Shown in pieces: positions 53,478 to 62,412 of a DNA stretch of 64,000 nt; the stretch's first letter is position 1, and each line of letters starts with the position of its first letter. Under the pieces are notes generated by a model that worked only from the letters and a program-made list of their open reading frames with translations, was not told where the DNA came from and made no database searches. The stretch is from Lactonifactor longoviformis DSM 17459 (lineage in GTDB: Bacteria > Bacillota > Clostridia > Lachnospirales > Lachnospiraceae): positions 62,001-126,000 of the forward strand of contig NZ_FQVI01000006.1 of NCBI RefSeq assembly GCF_900129135.1, given 5' to 3'. The translations under genes and the position numbers were made by a program.

Positions 53478-54941
53478 TCAGAGGAGTCCCGACGGGTCCA
53501 CGTCCAGTGACTCCGCAATTTCACAGAACGCTTTTTGGACGCATTCGGCCCGTTCTGCTTCCAGGGGGTGGGAGAGGGCTGACTGTATAGAGGTGCAGGC
53601 GCGCTGTGTGATGGAAGCATATTTGGAATGGGACTGCTCGTAATTGACTTTATCTGCAATGCCGTCCAGCATACACTGCTCCTTTTGGTACCAGTCTGCC
53701 GTGTGCTCCAGCTCCAGAAACACACCATCTTCCCCCCAGTTGATTTCACGTATCTCATCTTGGGCAAGGGTTTCTTCATTTACCATAATCCTATCCTGCA
53801 GGCGGCGGCAGTACCGGAAAAATTGTCCGTCCATGGCAAGCTTTTCATTGCTGGTACAGAGATAGCTGTCCAGGGTGCCTCCCCCGAATACAATATCAAT
53901 GCCTGCAAGGGTGGCGGTCATAAGATCCATAGCAGTCTCGAATCCAGCCTGATAATCACTTTCCTTTGCGTCGGTTTGGGCAAGGAAGGCCAGAGTGGGG
54001 AGTCCGTAATAACGGCCCATGCAGGCGTAGGCGGCAGTAGACAGACAGGGTTCTATGGAAGAGGAAGAGCAGTACGTGCTTCTCATATCCATAACCCCGG
54101 GAATCCCTCCGTACAATACTTTATGCCCGGGATGCATCAGCTGGATAAAGGTGAGAAAAGACAGAGACTCTACCGTATGTGTTAACACAGAGCCGGCAAT
54201 AGTAACGGGACAGGATACACCCATCACGGGGGAGGGAGAGAGAAACAGGGGAATCCCGTACTCCATGGAGTCAAGGGCGTTATCAATGACACGTTTTTCC
54301 CAGCGCATGGGAGGAGACGGGCAGGCGGCCAGAAGAACAAAGGGTTTTTCCCTGACCAGCTCTTTGGTTCCGCAGACGGCTTCCAGCAGTTTTCCCACGC
54401 GTTTTACAGAAGATTCTTCCCATGCCTCGGCTAAAAGTGTTTTCCGGGAATGCAGGATCATTTGATACAGAATATATACATCCGTAATGATACTGGGGGT
54501 ATCTCCCGGTACCACAGAGCCGGAAGAGATCTGATAACCCGGAGAAGATTCTGTGATTCTCAGGGCCTCCTTTAAATCCTCAGAGGTCCCAAAACGCCGA
54601 TTAAAGGCAGAGCCTGCAATATTGGGGGCACCGGGGCCAGGGGCATAGTAGGAGCTCCCCTCTCCAAGGCGAAGGGTAACTTCACCGTCCCTGTTATACA
54701 TCTCAAAATGCTCAGGCGCGGATAAAACTGCATCCTCTGCCAGCTTTCTGGGAATGCGCAGAACCATATTTTTCAGATCTGCCTCACAGCCTTTGCGGCC
54801 TAATTCCGCCAGAATATCAGGGTGCTCAAATTTAACACCTGTCGTTTCCAGAAGTTCTAAAGCTTTTTCGTGGATTTGTAAGATTTCCTGCTGCGTAAGC
54901 ACCTGATATGAGGGCATACGATCAAAACTGAATTTTGCCAT
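53478..54941 (-). CDS. Second MttB-family (non-pyrrolysine) methyltransferase homolog
   Basis: This is a 487-residue protein sharing the family layout: N-terminal IHEKALELLETTGVKFEHPDIL, then a barrel with SSGSVVPGD, VTIAGSVLTHTVESLSF and DAKESDYQAGFE. It has no in-frame amber codon. It differs strongly from the first copy, so the two probably use different substrates. No corrinoid or MtrH-type protein is encoded next to it. AAGGAGG precedes the ATG. Upstream on the same strand is a MerR regulator, likely in the same transcript. Confidence 0.83.
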   Translation of the reverse strand: MAKFSFDRMPSYQVLTQQEILQIHEKALELLETTGVKFEHPDILAELGRKGCEADLKNMVLRIPRKLAEDAVLSAPEHFEMYNRDGEVTLRLGEGSSYYAPGPGAPNIAGSAFNRRFGTSEDLKEALRITESSPGYQISSGSVVPGDTPSIITDVYILYQMILHSRKTLLAEAWEESSVKRVGKLLEAVCGTKELVREKPFVLLAACPSPPMRWEKRVIDNALDSMEYGIPLFLSPSPVMGVSCPVTIAGSVLTHTVESLSFLTFIQLMHPGHKVLYGGIPGVMDMRSTYCSSSSIEPCLSTAAYACMGRYYGLPTLAFLAQTDAKESDYQAGFETAMDLMTATLAGIDIVFGGGTLDSYLCTSNEKLAMDGQFFRYCRRLQDRIMVNEETLAQDEIREINWGEDGVFLELEHTADWYQKEQCMLDGIADKVNYEQSHSKYASITQRACTSIQSALSHPLEAERAECVQKAFCEIAESLDVDPSGLL

Positions 54942-55061
54942 AAGATAAACCTCCTTGTAGGATAAATTATATGTTTATCCACATCCCAAAGGCTGTGGGA
55001 AACATCACCGGAAGTCTTAGTTTACAGCAGGATCCAGGCGGTACAGGAATGAAGAATATAA

Positions 55062-55898
55062 TCAAAGAGAACGTTTCAGAACGGGAATCTGCAGTTCCAG
55101 CATCTCACCAGAAGGGGAAGCTGTTCTGCCCTGTTCCCATATTTTCAGTACATAACAATCCCCACTGGAGACAAAACCTTCTTTATGAATGAAGGCCAGC
55201 AGTTTTGGGATCATATCATAAGCATAGTCAAAATATCCCCGCAGGGGCATTACGCCATAGATTCCTTTTGGAATCAGCTGGCTTTCGGAGACCTTGTGAT
55301 TGCGGATGTTTACAACGGCGGGATATAATCCGCTTTTATAGTCTGGGCTTTTTTTCTCACGGCGGTAGATGCCTCCGAAAAAAGAGTTAAAATAAGAATC
55401 TTTATTGTTTATGCGCTGCAGTATATTTTTCAATCCCAGCTCATACTCGCTGCGGCTGCCGGGAGGGACAGAGTAATCTGTGGATACACAATAGCGGTTT
55501 TCAAACTCCAGAAGGTAGCATTCGTTTACCTCCCACTCCATACATTTTTTCATATGTGAGATGTAATAACGGTTGGCATACAGTTGATTCTGCAGTTTTT
55601 GAATCTGATCTTTCAGCTTTGCATTCTCACTGGACAAAATATCAATGACTTTATCCAAAGACTTGATTTCTAGAATCTGGCGGGTTTCATGGACTGACGC
55701 TCCGTTCATGCGGAGCCATAGAATCAGATCCAGATCAACCAGCTGCTTAACCTCATAGTAACGGTACCCATTATCATCAGTAACCACGGGTTTAAACAGA
55801 TCTATCTTATCATAATAGCGGAGGGTGTCTGTAGAAATATCATTTAATTTTGCCACCTCGCCGATTTTTAGCAATGGTTGATTTTCGCTGCATTTCAT
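55062..55898 (-). CDS. MerR-family regulator with C-terminal effector domain
   Basis: This is a 278-residue protein from ATG 55898, chosen because an upstream ATG at 55952 lies inside the promoter. The winged helix reads LLKIGEVAKLNDISTDTLRYYDKI, followed by NGYRYYEVKQL, then a coiled dimer helix and a C-terminal domain of about 150 residues similar in layout to BmrR/GyrI effector domains (KGIYGVMPLRGYFDYA). It likely senses a small organic ligand and activates itself and the downstream MttB-MFS genes. Confidence 0.87.
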   Translation of the reverse strand: MKCSENQPLLKIGEVAKLNDISTDTLRYYDKIDLFKPVVTDDNGYRYYEVKQLVDLDLILWLRMNGASVHETRQILEIKSLDKVIDILSSENAKLKDQIQKLQNQLYANRYYISHMKKCMEWEVNECYLLEFENRYCVSTDYSVPPGSRSEYELGLKNILQRINNKDSYFNSFFGGIYRREKKSPDYKSGLYPAVVNIRNHKVSESQLIPKGIYGVMPLRGYFDYAYDMIPKLLAFIHKEGFVSSGDCYVLKIWEQGRTASPSGEMLELQIPVLKRSL

Positions 55899-55921
55899 AG
55901 GATTATCACTTCCTTGTATAA

Positions 55922-55952
55922 AGAATAAACCTTGGAGCGGCTCCAAGGTCAA
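55922..55952 (-). promoter_or_regulatory. MerR-type promoter with 19-bp spacer and central dyad
   Basis: On the minus strand TTGACC (55947-55952) and TATTCT (55922-55927) are separated by 19 bp, the over-long spacer typical of MerR-activated promoters. The dyad ACCTTGGAG-N3-CTCCAAGGT (55929-55949) fills the spacer. Confidence 0.8.
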
Positions 55953-55970
55953 GCAGTATTTCCGCAGAAT

Positions 55971-56333
55971 TTAAAAAATGGGAACCCCGGCTGTGTCAGC
56001 TAAATCTTTCAGCCCCTGCCGGATCTCCTCCCTGGTATAGTTGTGCGCTTCCAGATAGTCGTCAGTCAACTGATTCAATTTCATATAAAAGTCAAGAGCA
56101 ACCTCCTGGTACCGCTTGTCAGAAAAATCCATCTCGTCCAGGAGCAGATTCTCCGCCTCGTTAATCTTCCCCTGAGAGAGAAGCGCCTGAATTCTGCAGT
56201 ACAGGTCATCCGCAGCTGTGAATTCTGCTTCTTCCGGCAGTTCGTACATCACCGAATCTTTGTGAAAGAGAACCTTAGCCAAAGCCCGGGCCAGGTCGTG
56301 TATCATCCGCATAACATAATCATTTTCAAACAT
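55971..56333 (-). CDS. Small DUF6483-like protein
   Basis: This is a 120-residue acidic, helical protein beginning MFENDYVMRMIHDLARALAKVLF, a pattern I associate with a Firmicute family of unknown function (DUF6483-like). A C-terminal part with GKINEAENLLLDEMD looks like a single TPR-type helix pair. AAGGAG precedes the ATG. It lies upstream of merR but has its own promoter, and the MerR promoter separates the two units. Confidence 0.65.
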   Translation of the reverse strand: MFENDYVMRMIHDLARALAKVLFHKDSVMYELPEEAEFTAADDLYCRIQALLSQGKINEAENLLLDEMDFSDKRYQEVALDFYMKLNQLTDDYLEAHNYTREEIRQGLKDLADTAGVPIF

Positions 56334-56367
56334 AGGCAGTCACTCCTTAATCTAAGTTCTAAGGGTT

Positions 56368-56396
56368 ATTATACTATACCGGCAGGGGAATGTAAA
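56368..56396 (-). promoter_or_regulatory. Promoter of the DUF6483-like gene
   Basis: Minus strand TTTACA (56391-56396), a 17-bp spacer and TATAAT (56368-56373), 35 nt before the start codon. Confidence 0.65.
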
Positions 56397-56458
56397 TTTA
56401 ACAGGCTGTTAAGGTTTCCGGATATATCTTACGGGGAAACCGGCAGCCGGAAATTTCC

Positions 56459-56487
56459 TTGCTTTGAAAAAGTTTACCAATTATAAT
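56459..56487 (+). promoter_or_regulatory. Promoter of the GntR-family gene
   Basis: TTGCTT (56459-56464), a 17-bp spacer and TATAAT (56482-56487). Confidence 0.6.
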
Positions 56488-56533
56488 AAAAAGTACGTTG
56501 CCTTTATCATAAAAAGAGAGAAGGAAAGAGTGT

Positions 56534-57148
56534 ATGAGAGACAGTGACATTGCATATGAAAAAATAAAGGAAATGCTGATAACCTGTGAACTGAGGCCGG
56601 GGCAGGTGATCGTGGAATCCCAGCTGACGGAGCAGATAAAGGTGGGAAGAACACCTGTCAGGGAGGCGCTGAAACGCCTTTCCTGGGAAAAGCTTATCTG
56701 CATTATTCCAAGGCAGTGTATGATTGTCAGCGAATTATCCGGCCGGGATCTGGAATCCATCTGTCAGCTGCGGTATGCCCTTTCCGCACTGGCAGGCCGT
56801 CTGGCAGCAGCCAGAAGAACCGGGGATGAGCTCCGCGAACTGTGCAGCATCGCTGATAAAACCAGAGCTGAAACAATACCGGAAAAGCGGATTCTTCTGG
56901 GGCGGGAGTTTCATCGTGCGGTATCTGGCATTACCAGGAATGAATTCCTGGAGACGCAGATGAATATAACGCTGGACTTATGTGTAAGACAGCTGTTTGT
57001 AAACAGAGAATATATCGGAAGCATGGATGATACCGTGATAAGGGAGTACGGAGATATAATCTGCAGTATAGAAAAAAGGGATGAGAAGGAGACCACACGG
57101 CTGCTGCAGCGCCATGTGATGTCCTTCCAATCAAAATTTTTGGGATAG
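56534..57148 (+). CDS. GntR-family regulator, FadR-type
   Basis: This is a 204-residue protein. The N-terminal winged helix has VIVESQLTEQIKVGRTPVREALKRLSWE (the VGRTPVREAL signature near residue 35), and the C-terminal helical FCD domain begins LESICQLRYALSALAGRLAA. FCD regulators sense small carboxylates or sugar acids through a metal site. It is not clearly linked to a neighbouring operon. Confidence 0.88.
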   Translation: MRDSDIAYEKIKEMLITCELRPGQVIVESQLTEQIKVGRTPVREALKRLSWEKLICIIPRQCMIVSELSGRDLESICQLRYALSALAGRLAAARRTGDELRELCSIADKTRAETIPEKRILLGREFHRAVSGITRNEFLETQMNITLDLCVRQLFVNREYIGSMDDTVIREYGDIICSIEKRDEKETTRLLQRHVMSFQSKFLG

Positions 57149-57168
57149 CAGGAGACAGTATAGAGCGT

Positions 57169-57822
57169 TTACATAATATCTGTCTCCCAGAACTCTGAGA
57201 GGTTTGAGATGGTAAAGTCCGCATCTGCACAGGAGGATGTGCCAAGATAAATGCTTACCATCCCTCCGGCATTGGCCGCCAGGATCCCTGCTTCGGAATC
57301 CTCAAAAACCATACATTCCTCGCCCGGATACCCAAGCCCTTTGGCTCCGAGAAGAAAGACCTCCGGATCCGGCTTTGCTTTTGAGGTACAGTTACCGTCA
57401 ATGATCACATCAAAATACGGGGCCAGCTTTGTCTTCTCCAGAATCAGAGGCGTATTCTTGCTGGCGGATCCGATGGCAAGGCCGATCCCCAGCCGCCTCA
57501 GTCGGGTCAGGGTATCTGTCACATAATCCAGAACTTCATCCTCGGTAATTTGCTGGAGATATTCTACATACCACGCATTCTTTTTGGCGGCCAGCTCTTC
57601 CTTTTTTTCGCTGCAAAAGGTCAAGCCTCCTGCTTTGAGGAGAAGATCGAGGGAGGCCATCCGGCTGACGCCTTTTAGTGCCTCATTGTCTTTCTCTGTA
57701 AAGTCAAATCCCAGCTCGGCAGCCAGGCGTTTCCAGGCAAGATAGTGGTATTTGGCAGTATCAACCAGAACCCCATCCAAATCAAAGATGGCGCCCTGAA
57801 TTCTTCTATATTCTTTTTTCAT
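57169..57822 (-). CDS. pgmB: Beta-phosphoglucomutase (HAD family)
   Basis: This is a 217-residue HAD-IA enzyme. Motif I FDLDGVLVDT (residues about 13-22) holds the nucleophile and acid-base Asp, followed by the cap pattern YHYLAWKRLAAELG typical of beta-PGM, GSASKNTPLILEK and the motif IV region CMVFEDSEAGILAANAGGM. It interconverts beta-glucose-1-phosphate and glucose-6-phosphate, the step after disaccharide phosphorolysis. It is divergent from a lacI-type gene and shares an operator-bearing intergenic region with it. No phosphorylase is visible before the window ends. Confidence 0.9.
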   Translation of the reverse strand: MKKEYRRIQGAIFDLDGVLVDTAKYHYLAWKRLAAELGFDFTEKDNEALKGVSRMASLDLLLKAGGLTFCSEKKEELAAKKNAWYVEYLQQITEDEVLDYVTDTLTRLRRLGIGLAIGSASKNTPLILEKTKLAPYFDVIIDGNCTSKAKPDPEVFLLGAKGLGYPGEECMVFEDSEAGILAANAGGMVSIYLGTSSCADADFTISNLSEFWETDIM

Positions 57823-57892
57823 GTTTTCAAAATAATTCCTTTCTGAACTATAAGATTATGCAGTAGTAATCACAGGTAAAAGGAAAAAGATA

Positions 57893-57951
57893 TTGAAAAC
57901 GATTTCTATTTGGTATATAGTAGTTATATGATACAAAAACGTTTTCGTCAA
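57893..57951. promoter_or_regulatory. Face-to-face promoters and LacI-type operators (pgmB / lacI-type gene)
   Basis: Rightward: TTGAAA (57893-57898), 17 bp, TATAGT (57916-57921). Leftward: TTGACG (57946-57951), 17 bp, TATAAC (57923-57928). The two -10 elements are adjacent, so both promoters cannot be occupied at once. GAAAACGATTTC (57895-57906) overlaps the rightward -35, and AAAACGTTTT (57936-57945) fills the leftward spacer; both resemble LacI/GalR operators. Confidence 0.7.
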
Positions 57952-57992
57952 GAGCTTTTTGAAATTTTGTGAGAACAATTTGAGGAGGAACT

Positions 57993-58985
57993 ATGGCTTC
58001 AATAAAAGATGTAGCGAACCGCGCAGGGGTGAGCATTACAACAGTCTCCAGGGCGCTGAACAATTACGCAGATGTAAGTCCAAAGACGAAAAAACGCATC
58101 CTGGAAATCTGTGAAGAACTCCACTATTCCCCCAACCCCTCGGCAAGGAATCTGGCCCTGAAGCGTTCCAGTGTAATTGGGTTTATCTTCTCAGACGTGA
58201 AAGAGACAGATATGAACGGTAACATTATCTACCGCCTGCTGCTGGGGGCCCAGGCCGGATGTGAGGAGAGAGGCTATGAGCTGATTATCCTGTTCATCAA
58301 TAAGAAGAAGCAGGAGGAAAAGAGCTTCCTGGAGCTGTGTAAGGAAAAGAATATGGGCAGCGCCGTGGTATACGGTCTGAAGTCCACAGACCCTTATTAC
58401 AGGCAGCTTCCGGAATTAAGCATTCCCTGTGTGGGGATTGATGTGGACAAAGCACCTGTTATGGTGGGGACCAATAATGACCAGGCGGTGGAGGAGCTGA
58501 TTGAACTCTTATACAGCAGAGGAAAGCGCAGAATTGCCATGGTCAACGGTTCTTTTGAGGCAGATATCAGCAGGATCAGGGAAACTGCATTTATACGCGC
58601 CATGCGGAAACTAAAACTAGATCTCCCCCAGAAAAGTGTCCGTTATGCGGATTTCTTTGAGGAAAAAGCGTATCAGGAGACAAAAGAGCTTTTAAAGGAA
58701 CGGCCGGAGATAGATGCTATATTTGCCGCTTCGGACTTAATGGCAATCGGTGTCATGAGGGCCCTCAGGGAGATGAGGAGGGATATCCCGGGTGAGATTG
58801 CAGTAGCCGGTATGGACGGCATACAGGTGGGGGCATATATGGATCCGCCCCTGACCACGGTGTTTCAGGACTTTAAGGCCATGGGATATAAAGCTGTTAC
58901 AATGGTGGCGGATATGCACGCAGGCAAGGAGGTTCCCTACATAGAGTACGTGGATCACCGGCTCCTGATCCGGAAAAGTGTTTAA
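57993..58985 (+). CDS. LacI-family transcriptional regulator
   Basis: This is a 330-residue protein with the N-terminal HTH ASIKDVANRAGVSITTVSRALNN and hinge SPNPSARNLALKRS, followed by a periplasmic-binding-type sugar-sensing core (IGFIFSDVKE, VGIDVDKAP, DAIFAASDLMAIGVMRAL). It probably controls pgmB, itself and the downstream ABC operon, all of which carry GAAAACG-type operators. AGGAGG lies upstream of the ATG. Confidence 0.93.
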   Translation: MASIKDVANRAGVSITTVSRALNNYADVSPKTKKRILEICEELHYSPNPSARNLALKRSSVIGFIFSDVKETDMNGNIIYRLLLGAQAGCEERGYELIILFINKKKQEEKSFLELCKEKNMGSAVVYGLKSTDPYYRQLPELSIPCVGIDVDKAPVMVGTNNDQAVEELIELLYSRGKRRIAMVNGSFEADISRIRETAFIRAMRKLKLDLPQKSVRYADFFEEKAYQETKELLKERPEIDAIFAASDLMAIGVMRALREMRRDIPGEIAVAGMDGIQVGAYMDPPLTTVFQDFKAMGYKAVTMVADMHAGKEVPYIEYVDHRLLIRKSV

Positions 58986-59043
58986 AAATAATGCTCTGAT
59001 TTTAGAGGAAATTCACAAATCGCAGAAAGCTGCAAAAAAAATA

Positions 59044-59186
59044 TTTACAAATTTCGCAGGGTGATGTAATATACAGTTATGAAAACGCTTTCGGTATTTG
59101 GTATGAAACGTAAATAAATGGGAAGAATAAACAAAAAAAGATTGTGAGAAATCTTTTTTATTTTCCCTTTTAACGAAAACGTTTTG
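59044..59186 (+). promoter_or_regulatory. Promoter and LacI-type operators of the sugar ABC operon
   Basis: TTTACA (59044-59049), a 17-bp spacer and TAATAT (59067-59072) form the promoter. GAAAACGCTTTC (59081-59092) lies at the expected transcript start, and GAAAACGTTTTG (59175-59186) lies further down the leader. Between them an AT-rich hairpin (59133-59160, AAAAAGATT/AATCTTTTT) may act in the leader RNA. Confidence 0.65.
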
Positions 59187-59227
59187 GAAAAAGATGGATA
59201 GGAATACAATATTAAGGAGGTAGCAAC

Positions 59228-60562
59228 GTGAAGAAGAAACTTGTGGTAATGATGTTAACTGTGGTTATGGCAGTGACCGGCTTAGCTGGCTGCGGCGGAG
59301 GTTCCGACTCTGCAAAAAGCGACAAGGATTCTAAAAAAGATGGGGATGTGGTTGAGATTCAGTTCCTTCATGGACAGCCGGAGGAAGAACGTGTGCAGGC
59401 GATTCAGGAAATCATAGATGATTTCGAGGCGGAGAACGAGGGAATCAAGGTAACACAGATGCCCATTCCTGAGGATGGTTTCTGGACAAAGATATCTACT
59501 TTAATGAGTACAGGGAAGCTTCCGGCAGTGGTAGAAGGCGGCGTGGATCAGCTTCGTCTTATGAACGGAGAAGAGGCCCTGGATCTGGAAGCCAACACGG
59601 AAGCTATAGAAGCTATTGGAAAAGACAGATTTTATGAAGGCGTTCTCAAGATGGCAAAAGCGCCGGGTGCAGACCAGTATTTGGGAGTGCCGGTTGCAGG
59701 CTGGGTGTCAGGTATCTGGTACAGAAAGTCTATGTTTGAAGAAAAAGGACTGGAAGCTCCCACTACCTGGGAAAATATCCAGAAAGCAGCGGAAGCCTTC
59801 AGTGATCCTGCTAATAAGAAATACGGCATCATGATTGCCACAGAGGAATCCGACTTTACAGAACAGAGCTTCAGCTCATTCACAGGTTCTGCCGGATTCG
59901 AACTCTTCGATGACCAGGGTAAGCCTCAGTTTAATACTCCGGAGATGAAAGAGATTCTGGAATATTATAAAACCCTGTATCAGTACACAATGCCCGGATC
60001 CAATGGCGTAGAGGAAGTAAAAGACGCATTTGTCGGCGGACATTCCGCTATGGCACTGTACTCCACCTATATTATGGGAGCGCTCGTAGATCAGGGACTT
60101 GCTGATGATGTTGGATTTGCGGTACCTGAAAAGACAGAGCAGGGAAGCTTTGGTATGACCTCAACGATGACCATCTCCAATATGATTTCCGAGGAGGAGA
60201 GAGAGGCTGCCATCAAGTTTGTATCCTACATGGGAAATAAAGAAGCGAATATCAAGTGGTGCCACATGTCACCGGGCGGTTCCAACCCTGTATTAAAGGA
60301 TGTTGCCGACGATCCTGCGTACCTGGAAAATGATGTATTAAAAGCATTCGGCGATACAGCTGCCACCATTCCAGACGCTTTTGAGAACCTGCAGATGTTA
60401 GGAGTGAAGGATGGAGAAGTGAATCCGGCTATGGGCAATATCTCCAGCAAATTTATAATTCCCCACTGCATTAACTCTATTCTGGTTCAGGGTGAGGATG
60501 TAGATGCCGCCATGGAGAAATGCCAGGCGGATCTTGAGGCAGAGGTTGCTGCTGTCGAGTAA
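59228..60562 (+). CDS. Sugar ABC transporter substrate-binding lipoprotein
   Basis: This is a 444-residue family 1 solute-binding protein. The lipobox is MAVTGLAGC (cysteine about residue 21), followed by a Ser/Lys/Asp linker. The binding fold includes VAGWVSGIWYRKSMFEEKGL, PTTWENIQKAAEAF and FVGGHSAMALYSTYI. It captures an oligosaccharide or related compound for the two permeases encoded after it. No ATPase is encoded here, so a shared MsmK-type ATPase elsewhere is expected. AAGGAGG precedes the GTG start. Confidence 0.93.
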   Translation: MKKKLVVMMLTVVMAVTGLAGCGGGSDSAKSDKDSKKDGDVVEIQFLHGQPEEERVQAIQEIIDDFEAENEGIKVTQMPIPEDGFWTKISTLMSTGKLPAVVEGGVDQLRLMNGEEALDLEANTEAIEAIGKDRFYEGVLKMAKAPGADQYLGVPVAGWVSGIWYRKSMFEEKGLEAPTTWENIQKAAEAFSDPANKKYGIMIATEESDFTEQSFSSFTGSAGFELFDDQGKPQFNTPEMKEILEYYKTLYQYTMPGSNGVEEVKDAFVGGHSAMALYSTYIMGALVDQGLADDVGFAVPEKTEQGSFGMTSTMTISNMISEEEREAAIKFVSYMGNKEANIKWCHMSPGGSNPVLKDVADDPAYLENDVLKAFGDTAATIPDAFENLQMLGVKDGEVNPAMGNISSKFIIPHCINSILVQGEDVDAAMEKCQADLEAEVAAVE

Positions 60563-60610
60563 AGAATGCCGGATAGTATATGCTGAATTTGTAAGTTGGT
60601 AGTGACTGCG

Positions 60611-60654
60611 AACGGCGCGGCTGGTAGAGAAAGACACTGGCCGGGCCGTTTTCA
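60611..60654 (+). other. Intercistronic hairpin after the binding-protein gene
   Basis: An 11-bp stem with one mismatch (60611-60621 with 60640-60650) is followed by TTTTC. Placed between the binding-protein and permease genes, it probably causes partial termination or 3'-end protection, so that more binding protein than permease is made. Confidence 0.5.
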
Positions 60655-60673
60655 TTACCAGAAAGGAGAAAAC

Positions 60674-61573
60674 ATGCAGAATTCTGTAAAAAAGATAAAA
60701 AAAAGCAGCGGTACGATGCAGAAGAGAGAAAGCAGATTGGGCATTCTTCTGATACTGCCCACGGTAATCCTCATTGGAGCTGTAATTATCTACCCAATTA
60801 TCTATAACATTATACTTAGCTTTCAAAAAGTTGCGTTAAATCCGAACCGCCCAAGCAAATTTATAGGGCTGGAGAACTACACGAAGCTATTTGCAGATCC
60901 TACGTTTTATAAATCTTTGGGGGTAACCATTGCTTATGTGGTGGTAACTGTTTTAGGCTCTACCCTGGTGGGCCTGCTGGTGGCCCTGTTAATGAACCGG
61001 CAGTTTAAAGGCAGAAGAGTTGCCAGAAGTTTGATGCTGATGTCTTACGTAGCTCCTATGGTAGCTACCGTCTATGTATGGAAATATATGTTCAACGGTT
61101 TGTACGGGGTTATGAATTACCTCACCGTAGATATCCTGCACATATTTGAAGAAGCGCCTATGTGGATGGATCATCCGGTATATTCTGTTTTATTGGTTAT
61201 CCTTTATGACATTTGGAGAGTATTTCCCTATGCGTTCCTGATGATCCTGGCCGCACTGCAGTCGGTGGACGAAAGTCTGTATGAGGCGGCGCAGATGGAC
61301 GGTGCCTCAGCCTGGCACAGGTTCTGGGCCATTACCTTCCCGGAACTTCTTCCCTCCATCGCGGCAATCATATCTCTGAGAACCATATGGAATTTCTATA
61401 AATTTGATGATATTTACCTGTTTACCAAACAAGTTCCGGTGCTGGGCGTTTACCTGTACCAGACGGCATTTGCCACTCACAATAACGGAGGGGCGGCAGC
61501 AATTACCATTGTACTCTTTGTGATTGTATTTGCGTTCGTTATCCTCTTTGGAAGAAAGGCGGTGAGAAAATGA
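60674..61573 (+). CDS. Sugar ABC transporter permease (MalF-type)
   Basis: This is a 299-residue permease from ATG 60674 (AAGGAG upstream; the longer open frame from 60596 runs through the hairpin and is rejected). It has six membrane segments, and the EAA loop reads YEAAQMDGASAWHRFWAITFPEL. It pairs with the next permease and overlaps it in ATGA. Confidence 0.94.
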   Translation: MQNSVKKIKKSSGTMQKRESRLGILLILPTVILIGAVIIYPIIYNIILSFQKVALNPNRPSKFIGLENYTKLFADPTFYKSLGVTIAYVVVTVLGSTLVGLLVALLMNRQFKGRRVARSLMLMSYVAPMVATVYVWKYMFNGLYGVMNYLTVDILHIFEEAPMWMDHPVYSVLLVILYDIWRVFPYAFLMILAALQSVDESLYEAAQMDGASAWHRFWAITFPELLPSIAAIISLRTIWNFYKFDDIYLFTKQVPVLGVYLYQTAFATHNNGGAAAITIVLFVIVFAFVILFGRKAVRK

Positions 61574-62409
61574 AACAGAAGAAAAAAGCAATGTCCGTAT
61601 TACATTATGTGCTTGTCATCTTAGTGCTGGTGGTCACTCTTTTTCCGTTTTACATTATGATCACCACCGCTTTTAAAACCTCTGAGGCAGCGGTTGCTTT
61701 TCCGCCTCAGATCATTCCAAAAGACACCACGCTTCAGCATTTTAAAGATGTTCTGAACCCCGAGATATTTCCCTTTGGAAGGTATTTTCTGAACAGTTTT
61801 AAGATTGCCTTTACAACGGCTGCCATAGCCATTGTTATCGGAGGGATGGCAGCATACAGTCTTGCCCGCCTGGTGTTTCCGGGGCGTATTGTCTTTAAGG
61901 AGTCTACGTTAATTGTTTACATGTTTTCCGGAATCCTCCTGGTAGTGCCGCTGTTCAAGATCATGTCCTCCATAGGACTGAACGACAGCATGTGGGCGGT
62001 TGTAATTGCCAATCTGGTTTCCACTCTGCCCGCGGCTATTTACATGCTGTCAGGGTATTTCGAAACCATACCGGCATCACTGGAAGAAGCCGCCATGATA
62101 GATGGGCTGAGCAGATTTCAGGTCATTTATAAAATTATCCTGCCCTTGTCGGTTCCTGCTATTTCTTCCGCATTTATTTATGTATTCATGATTGCCTGGA
62201 ATGACTTCCTGTTTTCATTCACCTTCTTGTCTTCACAGAGCAAACTGACGCTGGCGGTAGGATTAAAGCAGTTATTCGGTTCCATGGATTACGTATGGGG
62301 ACGCATGATGGCGGCGGCGCTGCTGACTGCGATACCTGTAATTATCACGTTCTCCGCTGTTGAAAAGTTTATCTCAGGCGGTCTTACAGCCGGCGGAGAG
62401 AAGGGCTAA
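61570..62409 (+). CDS. Sugar ABC transporter permease (MalG-type)
   Basis: This is a 279-residue permease with six membrane segments. The EAA loop is EEAAMIDGLSRFQVIYKIILPL, and the C-terminus VEKFISGGLTAGGEKG is typical of MalG-type subunits. It completes the membrane part of the transporter and lies 3 nt before the ADP-ribosylglycohydrolase-family gene. Confidence 0.94.
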   Translation: MKQKKKAMSVLHYVLVILVLVVTLFPFYIMITTAFKTSEAAVAFPPQIIPKDTTLQHFKDVLNPEIFPFGRYFLNSFKIAFTTAAIAIVIGGMAAYSLARLVFPGRIVFKESTLIVYMFSGILLVVPLFKIMSSIGLNDSMWAVVIANLVSTLPAAIYMLSGYFETIPASLEEAAMIDGLSRFQVIYKIILPLSVPAISSAFIYVFMIAWNDFLFSFTFLSSQSKLTLAVGLKQLFGSMDYVWGRMMAAALLTAIPVIITFSAVEKFISGGLTAGGEKG

Positions 62410-62412
62410 GGT

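Noticed and set aside
57151-57187. GGAGACAG/CTGTCTCC dyad as terminator between the GntR-family gene and pgmB
   Set aside because: The loop is over 20 nt, part of the stem lies inside pgmB, and there is no T tract.
60596-60673. N-terminal extension of the MalF-type permease
   Set aside because: It passes through an intercistronic hairpin; ATG 60674 has AAGGAG and gives the normal family length.
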